From Chroogloeocystis siderophila 5.2 s.c.1 (GTDB taxonomy: Bacteria > Cyanobacteriota > Cyanobacteriia > Cyanobacteriales > Chroococcidiopsidaceae): a stretch of DNA of 64,000 nt. Below the pieces are notes generated by a model. The model was not told the DNA's origin. It did no database searches and was given only the letters and a program-made list of their open reading frames with translations. The stretch is taken from NCBI RefSeq assembly GCF_001904655.1, contig NZ_MRCC01000001.1:248001-312000 (forward strand). The letters are read 5' to 3'. The position numbers and the translations under genes are program-made. Shown here piece by piece: positions 36,633 to 45,731 of this stretch (position 1 is the stretch's first letter; every line of letters starts with the position of its first letter).

Positions 36633-36646
36633 ACCCCTGACCTTTG
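36633..36646. repeat. Short CTGACC-type repeat
   Basis: ACCCCTGACCTTTG, a single degenerate unit of the heptamer family, lies past the oxidoreductase gene. Confidence 0.4.
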
Positions 36647-36661
36647 CTATATTAATCAAAC

Positions 36662-36946
36662 TTACGATTCAACCTTTACGCCACGCCAAAACGCGATGTA
36701 ACCTTCAATATTCTTGGCTTTCTCCTTCGCGTCAGGATAATACCACGCAGCATCTTTATTCACTTGCCCATCAACTTCGATGTTGTAGTAACTTGCTAAA
36801 CCTTTCCAAGGACAAGTCGTGTGCGTGGAAGAGTCTTTGAAATACTCTTTATTGATGCTGTCAGGCGGAAAGTAGTGATTGCCTTCGACAACTTCGGTGC
36901 GATCGCTTTCGGCTAAAATAGCTCCATTCCAGATTGCTTTCGGCAT
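36662..36946 (-). CDS. DUF427 domain protein
   Basis: The 94-residue protein matches the DUF427 family: MPKAIWNGAILAESDRTEVVEGNHYFPPDSI, then TTCPWKGLASYYNIEVDG and DAAWYYPDAKEKAKNIEGYIAFWRGVKVE. Members are widespread small proteins with a beta-rich fold and no established function. The start and length agree with relatives. It is monocistronic and divergent from recQ, with a gap of about 145 bases. Confidence 0.9.
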   Translation of the reverse strand: MPKAIWNGAILAESDRTEVVEGNHYFPPDSINKEYFKDSSTHTTCPWKGLASYYNIEVDGQVNKDAAWYYPDAKEKAKNIEGYIAFWRGVKVES

Positions 36947-37091
36947 ATGATTCTTTGATTAAATTATGGATCTAACCATTATTATGCGGCGAAAATGAAA
37001 TTGGTAATCGAATTAGCTAGACAGGGGCTAACGCCTAATTGCTACCAATCACCAGTTACCTATTGACTTCGCAGCCTTGATACGTCCGCCC

Positions 37092-38900
37092 ATGCCACAA
37101 TTATCATCCCTAGAAAGTGCATTAAAACATTATTTTGGCTATGACAGCTTTCGCCCAGGACAACGATATATTGTAGAACAAGCGCTGCAAAATCGAGATT
37201 TACTCGTTGTGATGCCGACTGGCGGCGGTAAATCGTTGTGTTTTCAACTACCAGCACTCTTAAAAAAAGGCTTAACGGTGGTTGTGTCGCCACTCATTGC
37301 GTTGATGCAAGATCAAGTAGAAGCACTGCAAGATAATGGTATTGGCGCAACATTTATTAATAGTAGTCTCAGTGCGTATCAAGTGCGGACTCGCGAACAA
37401 GCTATTCTTAGTGGTAAAGTCAAACTTCTATACATCGCACCCGAACGCTTATTAAGTGAAAAATTTCTGCCGTTTCTCGATTTGGTGTGTCACCAAATGG
37501 GTATCTCTGCGTTTGCAATTGATGAAGCACATTGCGTTTCTGAGTGGGGACACGACTTTCGCCCTGAATATCGACAACTCCAAAAACTGCGTCACCGCTT
37601 TTCTGGCGTACCTACAATCGCACTGACAGCAACCGCGACTGAACGCGTGCGCCAAGATATTATTCAACAGTTGGGTTTAGTTGAACCAAGCATTCATATT
37701 GCCAGTTTCAACCGTCAAAATCTGTTCTACGAAGTTCAGCCGAAGCAGAAACAAAGCTATCAGCAATTGCTACAACTTATTCGTCAACAATCAGGTGCAG
37801 GAATTATTTATTGTTTAAGTCGTCGCCGCGTTGATGAAATTGCTTTTAAACTAAAAAATGATGGTATTGCCGCGTTACCCTATCATGCAGGGTTGAGCGA
37901 TCGCGATCGCACTGCAAATCAAACAAGCTTTATTCGCGATGACGTACAAGTTATGGTAGCAACGATCGCGTTTGGTATGGGAATCAATAAACCTGATGTG
38001 CGATTTGTCATTCACTACGACTTACCGCGTAATTTAGAAAGCTACTATCAAGAATCAGGGCGCGCAGGGCGTGATGGCGAACCCGCAAGGTGTACGCTGT
38101 TTCTTAACTACGGTGATATTAAAACAATCGAATACCTGATTGCCCAAAAACCCGATCCGCAAGAACAACGCATTGCCAAACAACAGCTGCGTCAAGTGAT
38201 TGACTACGCTGAAGGAATAGATTGCCGACGGACAATTCAATTAAGCTATTTTGGCGAACGATTTTCAGGAAAGTGCGATAACTGCGACAACTGCTGTCAC
38301 CCTAAACCAATGCAAGATTGGACGATGGAAGCGATGAAGTTTCTTTCGTGTGTGGCGCGGTGCAAAGAAAGATTTGGTATGACTTACATTATTGATGTGT
38401 TACGCGGCGCAAAAAATCAGAAAATTTTGCAAAATGGACACCAAAATCTTTCGACTTATGGCATTGGTAAAGATCGGAGTATTGATGACTGGCGAATGCT
38501 GGGGCGATCGCTTCTTCATCAAGGGTTACTTGCACAAACCACCGATGGTTACTCGGTACTCAAACTAAATGCTTTAAGCTGGGAAGTGATGCGACGACAG
38601 CGATCGGTATTGATTGCTGTAAGTGCGGCGCCGACTCGGATTTCTGACGAAGACACTCGCGCTGCTGCTGAAGTTGAGTTGCTATTTCAACGGTTGCGTA
38701 AGTTGCGTAAACAACTCGCTGACGAACAAGGAGTTCCCCCGTATGTAATCTTTGCCGATTCTACACTTCGGTTGATGGCAACACAGCAACCTAAAAGTTT
38801 AGCTGCGTTTTCCCGACTTTCTGGTGTGGGTAGTCACAAACTCGCACGTTACGGCGCGCAATTTTTAGCCGAAATTCAAGCTTATTGCGAAGAGGTGTGA
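37092..38900 (+). CDS. recQ: ATP-dependent DNA helicase RecQ
   Basis: A 3'-5' superfamily 2 DNA helicase of recombination and replication-fork repair. The N-terminal RecQ signature (YFGYDSFRPGQRYIVEQAL) is followed by Walker A PTGGGKS, DEAH (AIDEAHCVSEWGHDFRPEY), motif VI (ESGRAGRDGEPARC), the zinc-binding Cys cluster (CRRTIQLSYFGERFSGKCDNCDNC), the winged helix and a C-terminal HRDC domain (about 515-600). The in-frame ATG at 37092 is preferred over the TTG at 37077. It is intact, 602 residues, typical length. Confidence 0.96.
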   Translation: MPQLSSLESALKHYFGYDSFRPGQRYIVEQALQNRDLLVVMPTGGGKSLCFQLPALLKKGLTVVVSPLIALMQDQVEALQDNGIGATFINSSLSAYQVRTREQAILSGKVKLLYIAPERLLSEKFLPFLDLVCHQMGISAFAIDEAHCVSEWGHDFRPEYRQLQKLRHRFSGVPTIALTATATERVRQDIIQQLGLVEPSIHIASFNRQNLFYEVQPKQKQSYQQLLQLIRQQSGAGIIYCLSRRRVDEIAFKLKNDGIAALPYHAGLSDRDRTANQTSFIRDDVQVMVATIAFGMGINKPDVRFVIHYDLPRNLESYYQESGRAGRDGEPARCTLFLNYGDIKTIEYLIAQKPDPQEQRIAKQQLRQVIDYAEGIDCRRTIQLSYFGERFSGKCDNCDNCCHPKPMQDWTMEAMKFLSCVARCKERFGMTYIIDVLRGAKNQKILQNGHQNLSTYGIGKDRSIDDWRMLGRSLLHQGLLAQTTDGYSVLKLNALSWEVMRRQRSVLIAVSAAPTRISDEDTRAAAEVELLFQRLRKLRKQLADEQGVPPYVIFADSTLRLMATQQPKSLAAFSRLSGVGSHKLARYGAQFLAEIQAYCEEV

Positions 38901-39767
38901 TATTAAATTTGGTTGCTTATCAAACCTCTCGTATAAATCATAGATGCCTTTCGACCGAAGTCGAGGCTAATAAACGAAGTGTGGCTACGCACACTATAAA
39001 TTTAGACTTTATTTATCTAGTAGCGAATTTATTCGCAATTCTTTTCATGCAGGAGGTCTATTGATAATTTCAAAGTGGTGAGTATAGGCGAAGGGTGACT
39101 AGTATGAACGAATCGTGCTAGTTCGGAAAAACTGGAACACTCACTGCGACTTCTTGAACAGCTAATTTCTGAGGCGATTGAGTACGTGTTTTAGGAGTTG
39201 TGGCTATTGATAACAACTTGGGAAGAGTCAGACAGACTCCAGCATTAAATAATGTTAGCAATGCACAATCTACAAAGTTCATATTTCTTGTCCTCTCCTA
39301 TAAAAACTATCTGGAATTGCAAAGACATACGTATCAATTCGTTATGTATTTAGTTTGAAGCAAAACTTCAAAACTGCAATCCGTTTTCTGTTTTGAATTC
39401 CTTGTAGTTTGTATAAGCTAATCTGAATTTAAGATTTATTAATAAGTCTTTTCGGGACAAAAAAAGCACGAAATTGATAGTATAGAAGCTTTCCCCGCAA
39501 ACATTGAAAAAATGCTTGTTAATTTACTTTACTAAATTGTTATCAAACTTATTATGTTAGACGGAAGGAAAATGAACACTAAAAAATGAGCGCGATCGCA
39601 TCACAATCGGCTACTACAGTCTTACTACCGATTACCAAGTTCTACAGCATCTGACAGCCAACTGAGGATTACTACATTACAGATGTAATAGTGTCTTACA
39701 ATTTCGCTAATTTGTGCCAATTGCAGGGTAATTTGTAAAAGTAGCTGGTTGATTTGGCGATTAATAT
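38901..39767. other. Long intergenic region between recQ and acyl-ACP synthetase
   Basis: About 870 bases. It holds one credible small ORF on the minus strand (39118-39282) with a strong ribosome-binding site. Other parts are AT-rich and show no credible coding, tRNA or repeat-family signal. Confidence 0.4.
39118..39282 (-). CDS. Hidden small ORF, possible membrane or secreted peptide
   Basis: A 54-codon ORF reading MNFVDCALLTLFNAGVCLTL followed by a Pro/Thr-containing tail (PKLLSIATTPKTRTQSPQKL) and a hydrophobic Val-rich end. AGGAGAGGA lies six to fourteen bases before the ATG, an unusually strong Shine-Dalgarno for this window. The first 20 residues are hydrophobic with two Cys, so a short membrane segment or signal peptide is possible. 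It lies alone in an 870-base gap. No family is recognised and the ORF could be accidental, but the ribosome-binding site makes it worth checking. Confidence 0.5.
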   Translation of the reverse strand: MNFVDCALLTLFNAGVCLTLPKLLSIATTPKTRTQSPQKLAVQEVAVSVPVFPN

Positions 39768-41735
39768 ATGTTAGTAAACCGCCCTGCGCCTAATATGTCT
39801 TATAATTTCACCGAACAAGAACGCTTTAATCTCAAGCAGTTAATAAATTACTCATCGGTACAGTCTTTGCCGGAAATCTGGCAATTAGCGCATCAGCGAT
39901 TTGGCAAGACGATCGCGCTGCGAGATCCCCACGCTACGCCAGAAACCGTTATTAACTATACGCAGTTATATCAACAAATCCAACAGTTTGCCGCTGCTTT
40001 ACAAGCTTTAGAGATAGAAGTAAAAAACGGTGATATCCCACCGCGCATCGCACTGATCTCGGATAATAGCCCGCGCTGGTTAATTGCGGATCAGGGAATT
40101 ATTGCAGCTGGGGCGGCGAATGTCGTGCGCAGTTCGCAAGCAGAGCGGCAAGAGTTATTATTTATTTTAGAAAATAGTGGCAGTATTGCTTTAGTCGTCG
40201 AGAATCAACAAACGCTACAAAAACTGCTGGCAGATTTAGATTCATTACCAATTTCGTTTGCGGTCTTACTCTCAGACGAAATTCCAGAAGCGGATGCATC
40301 AAAATTAAAAGTGCTGAATTTTTCGCAGTTAATGACATTAGGCGAAAATCAACCGTTACAGCCAGTTCAACAAAACCGCGAAACACTGGCAACGCTGATG
40401 TACACTTCTGGCACAACGGGTAAACCCAAAGGCGTGATGCTGACGCATGGTAATTTGTTGCACCAAGTGGAAATGCTCGGCTGTATTGTACAGCCAAAAG
40501 AAGGTGATCGCGTTTTAAGCATCTTACCAACTTGGCACGTTTACGAGCGTACGTGCGAATACTTTTTACTTTCGCAAGGCTGTACGCAGATTTATACAAA
40601 CATCCGCCAAGTCAAAAAAGACATTCGCGAATTTAAACCAAATTACATGGTTGGTGTCCCCCGACTGTGGGAATCGATTTATGAAGGAGTCAAAAAACAG
40701 TTTCGCGAACAACCGGCGAATAAGCAGCAGTTAATTGACTTTTTTCTCAGCAACAGTCAGCGGTTTATTGAAGCGCGCAGAATTGTCCACGGGTTGAGCT
40801 TAAATTCCTTAAATCCAAGTTTATCAGAACGTCTTAGCGCTTCGGTACAAGCAACGGCGTTGGCTCCAATTCATGCTTTAGGCGAAAAAATTGTCTATCG
40901 AAAAGTGCGCGAAGCAACAGGCGGACAACTCAAGCAAGTGATTAGCGGTGGTGGTTCTTTAGCGATGCACTTAGAGAACTTTTTCGAGATTGTGGGTGTG
41001 GAAGTGTTAGTAGGATATGGACTTACCGAAACATCTCCTGTGACGAATGCGCGTCGTCCGTGGCGTAATTTGCGCGGATCGGCGGGACAACCACTCCCAG
41101 GAACGCAAGTACGAATTGTTGATCCTGAAACACGCCAACCCTTACCACAAGGAGAACGCGGGTTAGTGATGGTACGTGGACCGCAAATCATGCAAGGGTA
41201 TTATCAAAATCCCGAAGCCACAGCAAAAGCAATTGATGCCGAAGGTTGGTTTGATACGGGCGATCTCGGTTGGTTGACACCAGAAAATGATTTAGTGATT
41301 ACTGGTCGCGCGAAAGATACGATTGTGTTGACGAACGGCGAAAATATCGAACCGCAACCGATTGAAGACGCGTGTTTGCGATCGCCTTATATCGATCAAA
41401 TCATGCTCGTTGGACAAGACCAAAAATCGCTCGGTGCGTTGATTGTTCCTAATCTCGAAGCCTTAGAACAATGGGCAACTAGCCAAAATATCGAATTAAA
41501 AGTTGATTCACCCACCGATCTCAACAGCAAAACGATTCAGAACTTATTCCGCCAAGAGTTAAATCGCGAAGTCAAAAACCGTCCAGGATATCGCCCAGAT
41601 GACCGAATTGGTCCATTTGAACTCGTTTTAGAACCGTTTTCGATGGAAAATGGCATGATGACGCAAACTTTGAAAATCAAACGTCCGGTTGTGGCGGAGC
41701 GTTATCGCGATATCATTAACAAGATGTTTGCCTGA
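39768..41735 (+). CDS. aas: Long-chain acyl-ACP synthetase / acyl-CoA ligase
   Basis: An AMP-dependent synthetase that activates free fatty acids; in cyanobacteria the enzyme (Aas) makes acyl-ACP to recycle fatty acids released from lipids. Signatures are the P-loop TLMYTSGTTGKPKGVMLTH, VGYGLTETSPVTNARRPW, GWFDTGDLGWLTPENDLVITGRAKDTIVLTNGENIEP. The frame starts at 39768; MSYNFTEQERFN at 39795 is an alternative. Length 655 (or 646) residues fits the family. The YlqD gene follows by 40 bases, so cotranscription is possible. Confidence 0.93.
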   Translation: MLVNRPAPNMSYNFTEQERFNLKQLINYSSVQSLPEIWQLAHQRFGKTIALRDPHATPETVINYTQLYQQIQQFAAALQALEIEVKNGDIPPRIALISDNSPRWLIADQGIIAAGAANVVRSSQAERQELLFILENSGSIALVVENQQTLQKLLADLDSLPISFAVLLSDEIPEADASKLKVLNFSQLMTLGENQPLQPVQQNRETLATLMYTSGTTGKPKGVMLTHGNLLHQVEMLGCIVQPKEGDRVLSILPTWHVYERTCEYFLLSQGCTQIYTNIRQVKKDIREFKPNYMVGVPRLWESIYEGVKKQFREQPANKQQLIDFFLSNSQRFIEARRIVHGLSLNSLNPSLSERLSASVQATALAPIHALGEKIVYRKVREATGGQLKQVISGGGSLAMHLENFFEIVGVEVLVGYGLTETSPVTNARRPWRNLRGSAGQPLPGTQVRIVDPETRQPLPQGERGLVMVRGPQIMQGYYQNPEATAKAIDAEGWFDTGDLGWLTPENDLVITGRAKDTIVLTNGENIEPQPIEDACLRSPYIDQIMLVGQDQKSLGALIVPNLEALEQWATSQNIELKVDSPTDLNSKTIQNLFRQELNREVKNRPGYRPDDRIGPFELVLEPFSMENGMMTQTLKIKRPVVAERYRDIINKMFA

Positions 41736-41774
41736 TTTTACTTTAAATATATTAATAGCGATCGCAGAACTCTT

Positions 41775-42224
41775 ATGGATGCATCCAAACCACAATTACT
41801 CCTAAAACGCGCCGTCAACGTTAAAGCTGTTGTCACTCCCCGCTGGAAAGAAGAAGTACAGCAACAACTGCAAGCCCAAATCAATGCTGTGGATACGCAG
41901 TTGCAACAGTTAGAAATGCAAGGACAGCGGGCGATCGCTGAAATTCAAAAGCAGAGTTTACAGCCTCCAGGTCCGCAAACGTTGCAACAGATCGAAAATA
42001 TTCAGTTGCAGGTGAATCAGCAAAAAAGCGAACTTTTAGAACAAAAAAATCAAAGTTTGCAAAATTTGCAACAAGTGCAGTTGCTCGAACTTGAGCAGGA
42101 AGTCAACCAATTTCAGATTGAGGGGATTTTCAGTACCACAATTGGAGACAATTTGATCGGCAAATTACAAGTAGAAATATTATTACGTGATGGAGTTGTG
42201 CAAGAAATTCGCGGCGATATTTGA
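41775..42224 (+). CDS. YlqD family protein
   Basis: The 149-residue protein begins with the YlqD-like stretch LLLKRAVNVKAVVTPRWKEEVQQQLQAQINAVDTQLQQLE, then a long coiled coil (about 35-110, rich in Gln and Leu) and a C-terminal beta part (FSTTIGDNLIGKLQVEILLRDGVVQEIRGDI). Proteins of this small family are found in cyanobacteria and Firmicutes with no known role. It is on the same strand as aas upstream and pdhC downstream. Confidence 0.82.
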   Translation: MDASKPQLLLKRAVNVKAVVTPRWKEEVQQQLQAQINAVDTQLQQLEMQGQRAIAEIQKQSLQPPGPQTLQQIENIQLQVNQQKSELLEQKNQSLQNLQQVQLLELEQEVNQFQIEGIFSTTIGDNLIGKLQVEILLRDGVVQEIRGDI

Positions 42225-42300
42225 GGAGGGGTGAGGGGCGAGGGGTGAGGGGTTTGGCGATTCTACCTCCCACACTTCCCACACTTTCCACACTCCTGTG
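42224..42300. repeat. GGGGTGAG/CACACTTCC simple repeats
   Basis: The stretch past the YlqD stop has GAGGGGTGAGGGGCGAGGGG repeated units and then CCCACACTTCCCACACTTTCC, degenerate heptamer-type repeats like others between genes of this window. Confidence 0.6.
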
Positions 42301-42389
42301 CACAAGAAGCTCCTCTACGATACTACGGCTTGCTAGCAACTCAATTAAACTAATTCTTATTTCTATATCTCGTTTCAGGATTTCGCTCC

Positions 42390-43706
42390 ATGATTCACGA
42401 AATATTTATGCCTGCGCTTAGCTCGACTATGACCGAGGGAAAAATAGTCTCTTGGGTCAAATCGCCTGGTGACAAAGTAGAAAAAGGCGAAACGGTTGTA
42501 GTTGTTGAATCCGACAAAGCTGATATGGATGTCGAGTCCTTTTATGAAGGTTATGTAGCCACAATTTTAGTTGAAGCAGGTGAGAGTGCTCCTGTCGGTT
42601 CGGCGATCGCGCTTTTAGCTGAAACCGAAGCTGAAATTGAAACGGCCAAGCAACAAGCTCAATCTGGCGGTGCTACGCAATCTGAAGCCGATACGACAAC
42701 CTCACCAGGACAAATAGCGGATGTCGCAACAACGGCTACAACCGCTGAGGACGCTGCTGAAGGTTCCCAAAATGGTGCAGCACATCGTGCCGGACGCGTG
42801 ATGGTTTCGCCACGGGCGCGGAAACTCGCCAAAGAACTTAAAGTTGACTTGAGTAATCTGCAAGGTAGTGGTCCTCACGGTCGGATTGTGGCACAAGATA
42901 TCGAAGCAGCAGCAGGTAAAACCCAACCGACACCAGCCGCACAACCGCAAATCAAGGCTCCTGTTGCACCACCACCCACACCAGCGGTTAAAAGCGCTCC
43001 TGTACCCGCACCAGCCCCCGTCGCTACTGGTGCACCAGGTCAAGTCGTACCTTTGAATACGCTGCAAAATGCCGTAGTGCGCAATATGGTAGCAAGTTTG
43101 CAAGTGCCTACCTTCCACGTTGGCTACACGATTACGACCAATGAATTAGATAAGCTTTACAAGCAGATCAAATCGAAGGGCGTGACGATGACTGCGCTGT
43201 TGGTGAAAGCTGTTGCTGTCACGTTGCAGAAACATCCGCTGGTAAACGCCAGCTATTCGGAACAAGGTATTCAATATCGTAGTGCGATTAACATTGCTGT
43301 TGCTGTAGCGATGGATGATGGTGGGTTAATCACCCCAGTATTGCAAAATGCCGACCAAACTGATATTTATTCACTATCACGTAATTGGAAATCGCTAGTT
43401 GACCGCGCTCGTCTGAAGCAACTACAACCTGAAGAATACAACAGTGGTACTTTTACGTTATCCAATTTGGGGATGTTTGGTGTCGATCGGTTTGATGCGA
43501 TTCTACCACCAGGTCAAGGAGCGATTCTTGCGGTAGGTGCTGCGCGATCGCAAGTTGTCGCGATCGATGGAATGTTCGGTGTGCGGCAGCAAATGCAAGT
43601 CAATATTACGTGTGACCATCGCATTATCTACGGTGCGCACGCAGCTGCCTTTTTACAAGATTTAGCGAAGTTGATTGAGACAAATCCACAATCGCTCACA
43701 ATGTAA
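42390..43706 (+). CDS. pdhC: Pyruvate dehydrogenase E2 (dihydrolipoamide acetyltransferase)
   Basis: E2 of the pyruvate dehydrogenase complex, producing acetyl-CoA. The N-terminal lipoyl domain has the lipoylated Lys in ESDKADMDVESF (about residue 43). The peripheral-subunit-binding domain (about 135-170, VSPRARKLAKELKVDLSNLQGSGPHGRIVAQDI) and Pro/Ala-rich linkers lead to the catalytic domain (about 210-438), with the active-site His in CDHRIIYG. The start and 438-residue length are typical. E1 genes are not nearby, which is usual in cyanobacteria. A terminator follows (43730-43760). Confidence 0.93.
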   Translation: MIHEIFMPALSSTMTEGKIVSWVKSPGDKVEKGETVVVVESDKADMDVESFYEGYVATILVEAGESAPVGSAIALLAETEAEIETAKQQAQSGGATQSEADTTTSPGQIADVATTATTAEDAAEGSQNGAAHRAGRVMVSPRARKLAKELKVDLSNLQGSGPHGRIVAQDIEAAAGKTQPTPAAQPQIKAPVAPPPTPAVKSAPVPAPAPVATGAPGQVVPLNTLQNAVVRNMVASLQVPTFHVGYTITTNELDKLYKQIKSKGVTMTALLVKAVAVTLQKHPLVNASYSEQGIQYRSAINIAVAVAMDDGGLITPVLQNADQTDIYSLSRNWKSLVDRARLKQLQPEEYNSGTFTLSNLGMFGVDRFDAILPPGQGAILAVGAARSQVVAIDGMFGVRQQMQVNITCDHRIIYGAHAAAFLQDLAKLIETNPQSLTM

Positions 43707-44004
43707 ATGCACAATTTATTTGAGTAGCAGACTTGGGGTTAGTAACCCTAAGTCTTTTTTATTGAATTTGGTCAAGCGTAAAATTGCGATTTTTTCTGAG
43801 ATTCTTATCGTGAAAAATCTCTGTAAATTCACTGAAAATATTTATTTAATAATATTGAACTCGTTCTAAGCTATCAGTGTAATTTCGCTTGGAGTCGTAG
43901 AATAAACAACGCTAAGTTTAAGGTGGTTTTAAATTTATTGTGGAAAGTTAGAATCTTGCTCTCCTTTATTTAAGCTTTTTTGGCAGTATTTAAATATATA
44001 AAAA
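43707..44004. other. Intergenic region between pdhC and the PilB-like gene
   Basis: About 300 AT-rich bases; contains the pdhC terminator at 43730-43760. No credible ORF or repeat is seen in the rest, which should hold the promoter for the gene at 44005. Confidence 0.4.
43730..43760 (+). terminator. Rho-independent terminator after pdhC
   Basis: GACTTGGGGTT and AACCCTAAGTC pair over 11 bases with one wobble and a three-base loop, followed by TTTTTT. It lies 24 bases past the pdhC stop. Confidence 0.85.
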
Positions 44005-45693
44005 ATGCAAATTTCATCAAATATTACCTCAACTTGGCAAAGATTAAAAAATCAAGAAATCACGTGCACTGAGGCTTTAAAACTATTAGTAGACGAGCAA
44101 GGAAATGTTAATTATGAACTGCTAGATAATGATGTTAGCTACAGATTCTTACGTCACTTTCCTGATAAAAGTTCACTACCGCCAACGATTCCGTTATTGC
44201 TGTGGCGCGGTTGTTATTATCTAGGTAGTCCTATTAGTATCACTCCTGACGCGATCGCGCTCATCACAAAACGTACAGGCAGCGAAATTAAAATTATTCC
44301 GATTTCTGATAAAAGCTATCGCACTTGGTTTCATAGCCAAAATATCAATAATAATCGCATTAATGCTTCACCGTTAGTTAATCCACTGACAGGCGAACAC
44401 GAACAGGAAAATATTTCTGAAACGACGCAAATCTCGCTATCGCGGGCGGCGGATCAAATCGAACGCATTAAAACATTGCTTTCGGGGGCGTTACGCAACC
44501 GTGCGAGTGACATTCACCTCGAACCAACGGCGGAAGGATTGCGCGTGCGCTACCGCATTGATGGCGTATTGCGTGATATTACCATGCTGCCACCAGAACA
44601 GAGCCGTCGCGTGATTGTTGCGTTAAAAGTAATGTCCAATATGGATATTTCTGAAAGTCGCCGCCCGCAAGATGGACGCATTGAGGAGAAATATTCGACA
44701 GCAACGGCTGCTGATATAGGAATGGACATGCGCGTGAGTACGCTTCCTTGTGTCAACGGCGAAAAGGCGGTGATTCGTTTACTACCGCGTGAAAACCCAT
44801 TTTCTAACATTGATAATTTAGGCTTTTCTCCAGAAACGTTATCGCTCTACAAAAACTGGTTACAACAACCTCAGGGCATGATTATTCTTACAGGTCCTAC
44901 AGGTTCGGGTAAAACTAGTACGCTGTATACAAGTCTGCAAAGTGTTGCAAAAGAAAACGTCAATGTGGTGACAGTAGAAGATCCGGTAGAGTACGTTTTA
45001 CCTCGAATTACTCAAACTCAAGTTAATGAAGCCGCAGGAATGACATTTGCAGCTGGTTTGCGGGCGATTTTGCGGCAAGATCCTGATATTATTATGGTAG
45101 GGGAAATTCGCGACCACGAAACCGCAGAAACCGCAGTTCGGGCGGCATTAACAGGACACTTGGTATTTACAACACTGCACACGAATGATGCGATTGGGGT
45201 GATTCCGCGTTTAAAAGATATTGGACCCGATCCCGCGCTACTCAGTGATGCTTTATTAGGAATTGTGGCGCAGCGGTTAGTCCGGCGTGTCTGTCCCCAC
45301 TGTGATGAACCTTATACCCCAACCGAAACTGATTTACGTGTTTTGGGAATTGACTTGAGCCAAGCGAATGCATCACAATGGCGCAAAGGTAAAGGATGTA
45401 GTGCGTGTTTTCATTCGGGTTACTTAGGACGCGAAGCGATTGTTGAGTTACTCGATATTGATGATGTTGTGCGCGAAATTATTTATGAGGGTACAATTAC
45501 TCAGCTACGTCATTATCTCCAAGAAACAAACTTTGCGTCTTTCCGGACAGCGGCGATCGCCAAAGTCACCAGTGGATTAACTACTATAGAAGAAGTATTA
45601 CGAGTCATCCCGCGCACGGCTTTATACTCGAAGTCTTCAGAAAAAGATTGGACAAAGGTGAAACGCTTAAGCGCCGTGGAGACAAGATACTAA
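44005..45693 (+). CDS. GspE/PilB-type secretion ATPase
   Basis: A hexameric ATPase of type II secretion/type IV pilus assembly type. N-terminal region (about 1-130) is divergent. The catalytic core has SGALRNRASDIHLEP, Walker A TGPTGSGKTSTLY, the Asp box VNVVTVEDPVEY, Walker B IIMVGEIRDHETAETAVRAALTGHLV, and a zinc-binding CPHC...CSAC pair near the C-terminus. No other pilus or secretion gene is adjacent, so it is an orphan. It could be a PilB paralogue. The ATG at 44005 gives 562 residues; typical PilB is longer (about 670), the missing part being in the N-terminal domain. Confidence 0.88.
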   Translation: MQISSNITSTWQRLKNQEITCTEALKLLVDEQGNVNYELLDNDVSYRFLRHFPDKSSLPPTIPLLLWRGCYYLGSPISITPDAIALITKRTGSEIKIIPISDKSYRTWFHSQNINNNRINASPLVNPLTGEHEQENISETTQISLSRAADQIERIKTLLSGALRNRASDIHLEPTAEGLRVRYRIDGVLRDITMLPPEQSRRVIVALKVMSNMDISESRRPQDGRIEEKYSTATAADIGMDMRVSTLPCVNGEKAVIRLLPRENPFSNIDNLGFSPETLSLYKNWLQQPQGMIILTGPTGSGKTSTLYTSLQSVAKENVNVVTVEDPVEYVLPRITQTQVNEAAGMTFAAGLRAILRQDPDIIMVGEIRDHETAETAVRAALTGHLVFTTLHTNDAIGVIPRLKDIGPDPALLSDALLGIVAQRLVRRVCPHCDEPYTPTETDLRVLGIDLSQANASQWRKGKGCSACFHSGYLGREAIVELLDIDDVVREIIYEGTITQLRHYLQETNFASFRTAAIAKVTSGLTTIEEVLRVIPRTALYSKSSEKDWTKVKRLSAVETRY

Positions 45694-45731
45694 ATCCGCT
45701 ACGATCGCGTGTGTTGTTTACAAAACTAGCG

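Noticed and set aside
38940-38985. Possible terminator after recQ
   Set aside because: The TTCGACCGAAGTCGAGGC hairpin has a bulge and no U-run.
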